From NCBI RefSeq assembly GCF_009828025.1, contig NZ_WTYA01000002.1:186001-250000 (forward strand): 64,000 bases of DNA, written 5' to 3'. This document shows positions 61,677 through 64,000 of this stretch, piece by piece; positions within the stretch are counted from its first letter, which is position 1; each line of letters starts with the position of its first letter. Source of the stretch: Qipengyuania algicida (GTDB taxonomy: Bacteria; Pseudomonadota; Alphaproteobacteria; Sphingomonadales; Sphingomonadaceae). The translations under genes and the position numbers were made by a program. The notes below the pieces were generated by a model. It worked only from the letters and a program-made list of their open reading frames with translations, was not told where the DNA came from and made no database searches.

Positions 61677-63862
61677 ACCTGGCGGAACAGCAGGAGCCGT
61701 CAATGCTCGACGAAGCGCTAGGGTACGCAGCCAAGGGATTGCCGGTATTTCCCTGCAATCCAGCGACGAAACGGCCAAGGGTCGAAGGCGGACTACACAG
61801 TGCCACCACCGACGCCGAGCAAATCAAGGCATGGTGGGGTCGTTGGCCTAATGCAATGATCGGTATGCCGACTGGCAAGCGAACAGGATTCTGGGCTCTC
61901 GACGTTGATGATCCTGCCGCATTTGAAGCTGGTTGTGGGCTCGAACTTCCCGGGACAAGGCGATGCAACACCGGCAAAGGCTATCATCTGCTCTTCAAGT
62001 ATGATCCTTATCGCGAGGTCCGCAATCAACAGCGCGGCGCAAAGGATGGCCCTTGGCCGATGCCAGAACTTCCCGGGGCGGAAGTGCGCGGGGAAGGTGG
62101 ATACGTTATTGTGCCCCCATCGCTGCATCCTAACGGCAAGCGATATCGGTGGCATGACGACGCTACGGTGACCGATCCGCCCAGCGCGTTACTGTCAATT
62201 GTGCGAGGTAAGCGCAAGCAACGGGAGGCTGGCTATCCGGCGAACGATCTACCGTCTTTTCGGGAGCGAGACGGGTCTGACCGGTCGTATGGTCTTTCGG
62301 CATTGAAAAGCGAGTGTGAAGCCATCCGCAATGCTGGCGATGGCGAGCAGGAAGGCACCCTTAACGCGGCAGCGCTGAAAATCGGTGCCTTGGTCGCCGG
62401 GGGCGAGATCAGCCCTGTGACCGCTCGGGAGAAATTGATGGAAGCCGCCATGAACATGGCTTCGTTCGATCCGCGCAATCCGTGGACGGGTGAAATTCTT
62501 AGCCGCAAAGTAGACAGGGGTCTTGCAGATGGGGCCGCATCTCCACGATCGGCTAGGAAGCGCGGAGTAGGTCTTGATGATTTCCGCGCTTATATGCCGC
62601 AACATTCGTACATCTTCGCTCCGACTGGGGAGCTGTGGCCTGCGTCTAGCGTCAATTCTCGGATTCCGCCGGTCAAGGTGACTGGGGCAGACGGGGAGCC
62701 GTTACCCGACAAGAAGGGCGATGCCAGGGAAATCAAAGCATCCGCGTGGCTGGATGAGAATCATCCCGTCGAGCAGATGACTTGGATACCCGGCAAAGCG
62801 CAGGTCGTTGCTGACAAGCTGGTATCCGATGGCGGTTGGCGCGACCGCCCCGGCTGCAACGTGTTCAATCTCTATCGACCTCCGGTCGAGCGGATTGGCG
62901 ATGCCGGACTAGCTGGGCCGTGGATTGAGCACTTGCGCCGAGTTTATCCCGAGGATGCCGATCATCTTATTCGGTGGTTCGCGCAACGTGTGCAGCGACC
63001 GTGGGAGAAGATCAATCATGCGCTCGTCCTGGGGGGCTCACAAGGCATCGGAAAGGATACAATCCTTGAGCCGGTCAAAGAGGCGATTGGCCCTTGGAAC
63101 TTCGCCGAAGTTTCGCCTCAGCATATGCTCGGACGGTTCAACGGATTCGTGAAATCGGTGATTTTGCGTGTCAGCGAGGCGCGCGATCTGGGAGAGGTTG
63201 ATCGCTTTGCATTCTACGATCACATGAAAACGTACACTGCTGCGCCGCCAGACGTGCTGCGTGTCGATGAAAAGCACCTTAGAGAATATTCAGTCTTCAA
63301 CGTGTGCGGTGTGATCATCACATCAAACCATAAGACTGATGGTATCTATTTGCCCACTGATGACCGGAGGCATTACGTCGCATGGTCAACGCTAAGCCGA
63401 GAGAGCTTTGAGGCCGACTACTGGCAAAGGCTCTATGGCTGGTTCGCAAATGGCGGAACCGGACACGTTGCTGCGTATCTTCGCGAATTTGACCTTACCG
63501 ATTTCGATCCCAAATCGCCGCCCCCTCAGACGACGGCATTCTGGGATATCGTGTCGGCCAATCAAGCACCCGAAGATGCTGAGCTAGCGGATGCCCTGGA
63601 GATGCTTAGTTGGCCGAACGCTGTGACTGTAGCCAGCATTGCCAGCGTGTCGCCCCCAGGTTTCGCGGATTGGTTGACGGACCGACGAAACAGCAGGCGC
63701 ATTCCGCACCGTCTCGAACAATGCGGATACGTTCCGGTGCGTAATGATACCGCCAATGATGGACTGTTCAAGATCGGCGGGAAACGGTGCGTAGTTTATG
63801 CTCGCCACAACCTCGGCTTGAGAGATCAGATCGCCTCTGTCGAGGCCCTCATTCGTCGGTGA
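61673..63862 (+). CDS. Primase-polymerase fused to a P4/D5-like SF3 helicase (replication protein)
   Basis: The 729-residue protein is a replication initiator of the integrated-element type. Residues 13-175 form a prim-pol domain, with ALDVDDP (catalytic aspartates 77 and 79) and GKGYHLLF (His105). Residues about 300-640 are a DUF5906-type helicase with Walker A GGSQGIGKDT (454-463), a following acidic Walker B-like stretch near residue 500 and the arginine/His region DDRRHYVAWS. The C-terminus reads like a DNA-binding domain (NSRRIPHRLEQCGY). It would prime and unwind the element's own DNA. It is the final gene of the overlapping cassette. Confidence 0.87.
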   Translation: MNLAEQQEPSMLDEALGYAAKGLPVFPCNPATKRPRVEGGLHSATTDAEQIKAWWGRWPNAMIGMPTGKRTGFWALDVDDPAAFEAGCGLELPGTRRCNTGKGYHLLFKYDPYREVRNQQRGAKDGPWPMPELPGAEVRGEGGYVIVPPSLHPNGKRYRWHDDATVTDPPSALLSIVRGKRKQREAGYPANDLPSFRERDGSDRSYGLSALKSECEAIRNAGDGEQEGTLNAAALKIGALVAGGEISPVTAREKLMEAAMNMASFDPRNPWTGEILSRKVDRGLADGAASPRSARKRGVGLDDFRAYMPQHSYIFAPTGELWPASSVNSRIPPVKVTGADGEPLPDKKGDAREIKASAWLDENHPVEQMTWIPGKAQVVADKLVSDGGWRDRPGCNVFNLYRPPVERIGDAGLAGPWIEHLRRVYPEDADHLIRWFAQRVQRPWEKINHALVLGGSQGIGKDTILEPVKEAIGPWNFAEVSPQHMLGRFNGFVKSVILRVSEARDLGEVDRFAFYDHMKTYTAAPPDVLRVDEKHLREYSVFNVCGVIITSNHKTDGIYLPTDDRRHYVAWSTLSRESFEADYWQRLYGWFANGGTGHVAAYLREFDLTDFDPKSPPPQTTAFWDIVSANQAPEDAELADALEMLSWPNAVTVASIASVSPPGFADWLTDRRNSRRIPHRLEQCGYVPVRNDTANDGLFKIGGKRCVVYARHNLGLRDQIASVEALIRR

Positions 63863-63863
63863 A

Positions 63864-63994
63864 GTCAGTGAAGTCAGTGATCTGCCATTGCAGCCCTTTT
63901 AGCTACACTCAATCAAAACAGCCTCTTAAAAATGGCAAAGCGTGTGCGCGTGAGGAGAATTGGAGCGCAATGTAAAATCACTGACTTCACTGAC
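63864..63994. repeat. Iteron-like repeats and 18-bp inverted repeat after the primase gene
   Basis: GTCAGTGAAGTCAGTGAT at 63864-63881 has an exact reverse-complement copy at 63977-63994. The left copy is part of a 9-bp direct repeat (GTGAAGTCA). The 95 bases between them include an AT-rich stretch. No gene is apparent in this interval. The position right after the primase suggests an origin of replication, but only the left edge can be judged. Confidence 0.5.
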
Positions 63995-64000
63995 CAGACT

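Larger units (their letters stand above)
57474..64000. mobile_element. Left part of an integrated genomic element at tRNA-Thr, right end outside window
   Basis: The element begins with a tRNA-Thr 3' fragment, followed by direct repeats, a tyrosine integrase, an excisionase-like HTH protein, small overlapping genes and a primase-polymerase/helicase with origin-like repeats. No capsid, tail, lysis or conjugation genes are visible so far. It could be a satellite/P4-like element, a defective prophage or an integrative mobilisable element. Base composition appears lower in GC than the chromosome to its left by eye. Confidence 0.85.

Overview
The window is GC-rich, densely packed bacterial chromosome. 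The gene complement points to an alphaproteobacterium of the order Sphingomonadales, probably close to Erythrobacter/Altererythrobacter. The evidence is a MipZ-type division ATPase, MetH split into two proteins behind an ArsR-methyltransferase regulator, GcvP split into two subunits, a cyoABCD quinol oxidase beside a petABC bc1 complex, and many 4-nt start/stop overlaps. This placement is inferred from gene content and not from a marker gene.

Layout. Positions 1-11000 hold housekeeping and stress genes: an Lhr-type helicase cut by the left edge, a BON-domain protein, a DUF2059 protein, phosphomannomutase/J-protein/MipZ, panC, a Nudix hydrolase, pgl, dps, a carboxylesterase and a four-repeat membrane protein. 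Positions 11000-19700 hold cyoABCD read from the same strand as moaA, with divergent fdhD-mobA-molybdopterin oxidoreductase. A glycoside hydrolase family 3 protein without recognisable catalytic motifs follows. At 21900-27500 a SahR-like regulator precedes metF and both halves of metH, a complete methyl-transfer module with a perfect palindrome at its promoter. Positions 28900-33800 carry a tandem glycine riboswitch followed by gcvT-gcvH-gcvPA-gcvPB. Next comes an orphan Nmad3-like protein. Positions 34500-42900 contain the lower valine pathway (mmsB, enoyl-CoA hydratase, 3-hydroxyisobutyryl-CoA hydrolase, acyl-CoA dehydrogenase, mmsA), interrupted by an overlapping group of small envelope proteins.

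Two convergent tRNA-Gly genes at 43085-43315 enclose a long near-perfect hairpin. Positions 43400-57400 hold an OmpA-like lipoprotein, a cation/proton antiporter, apt, the bc1 genes petA-petB-petC, pgeF, pepN, an SDR protein, an EamA exporter, threonine aldolase, a small GNAT protein and an acyl-CoA dehydrogenase lacking the usual catalytic glutamate.

From 57474 to the right edge lies the left part of an integrated element. It starts with a 51-nt 3' fragment of a tRNA-Thr(GGT) gene, followed by twin 9-nt repeats, a tyrosine integrase and several unrecognised small proteins. A tightly overlapping cassette follows (excisionase-like HTH, four small proteins and a primase-polymerase/helicase). 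It ends in iteron-like repeats with an 18-bp inverted copy. The right end, where an intact tRNA-Thr is expected, lies outside the window.
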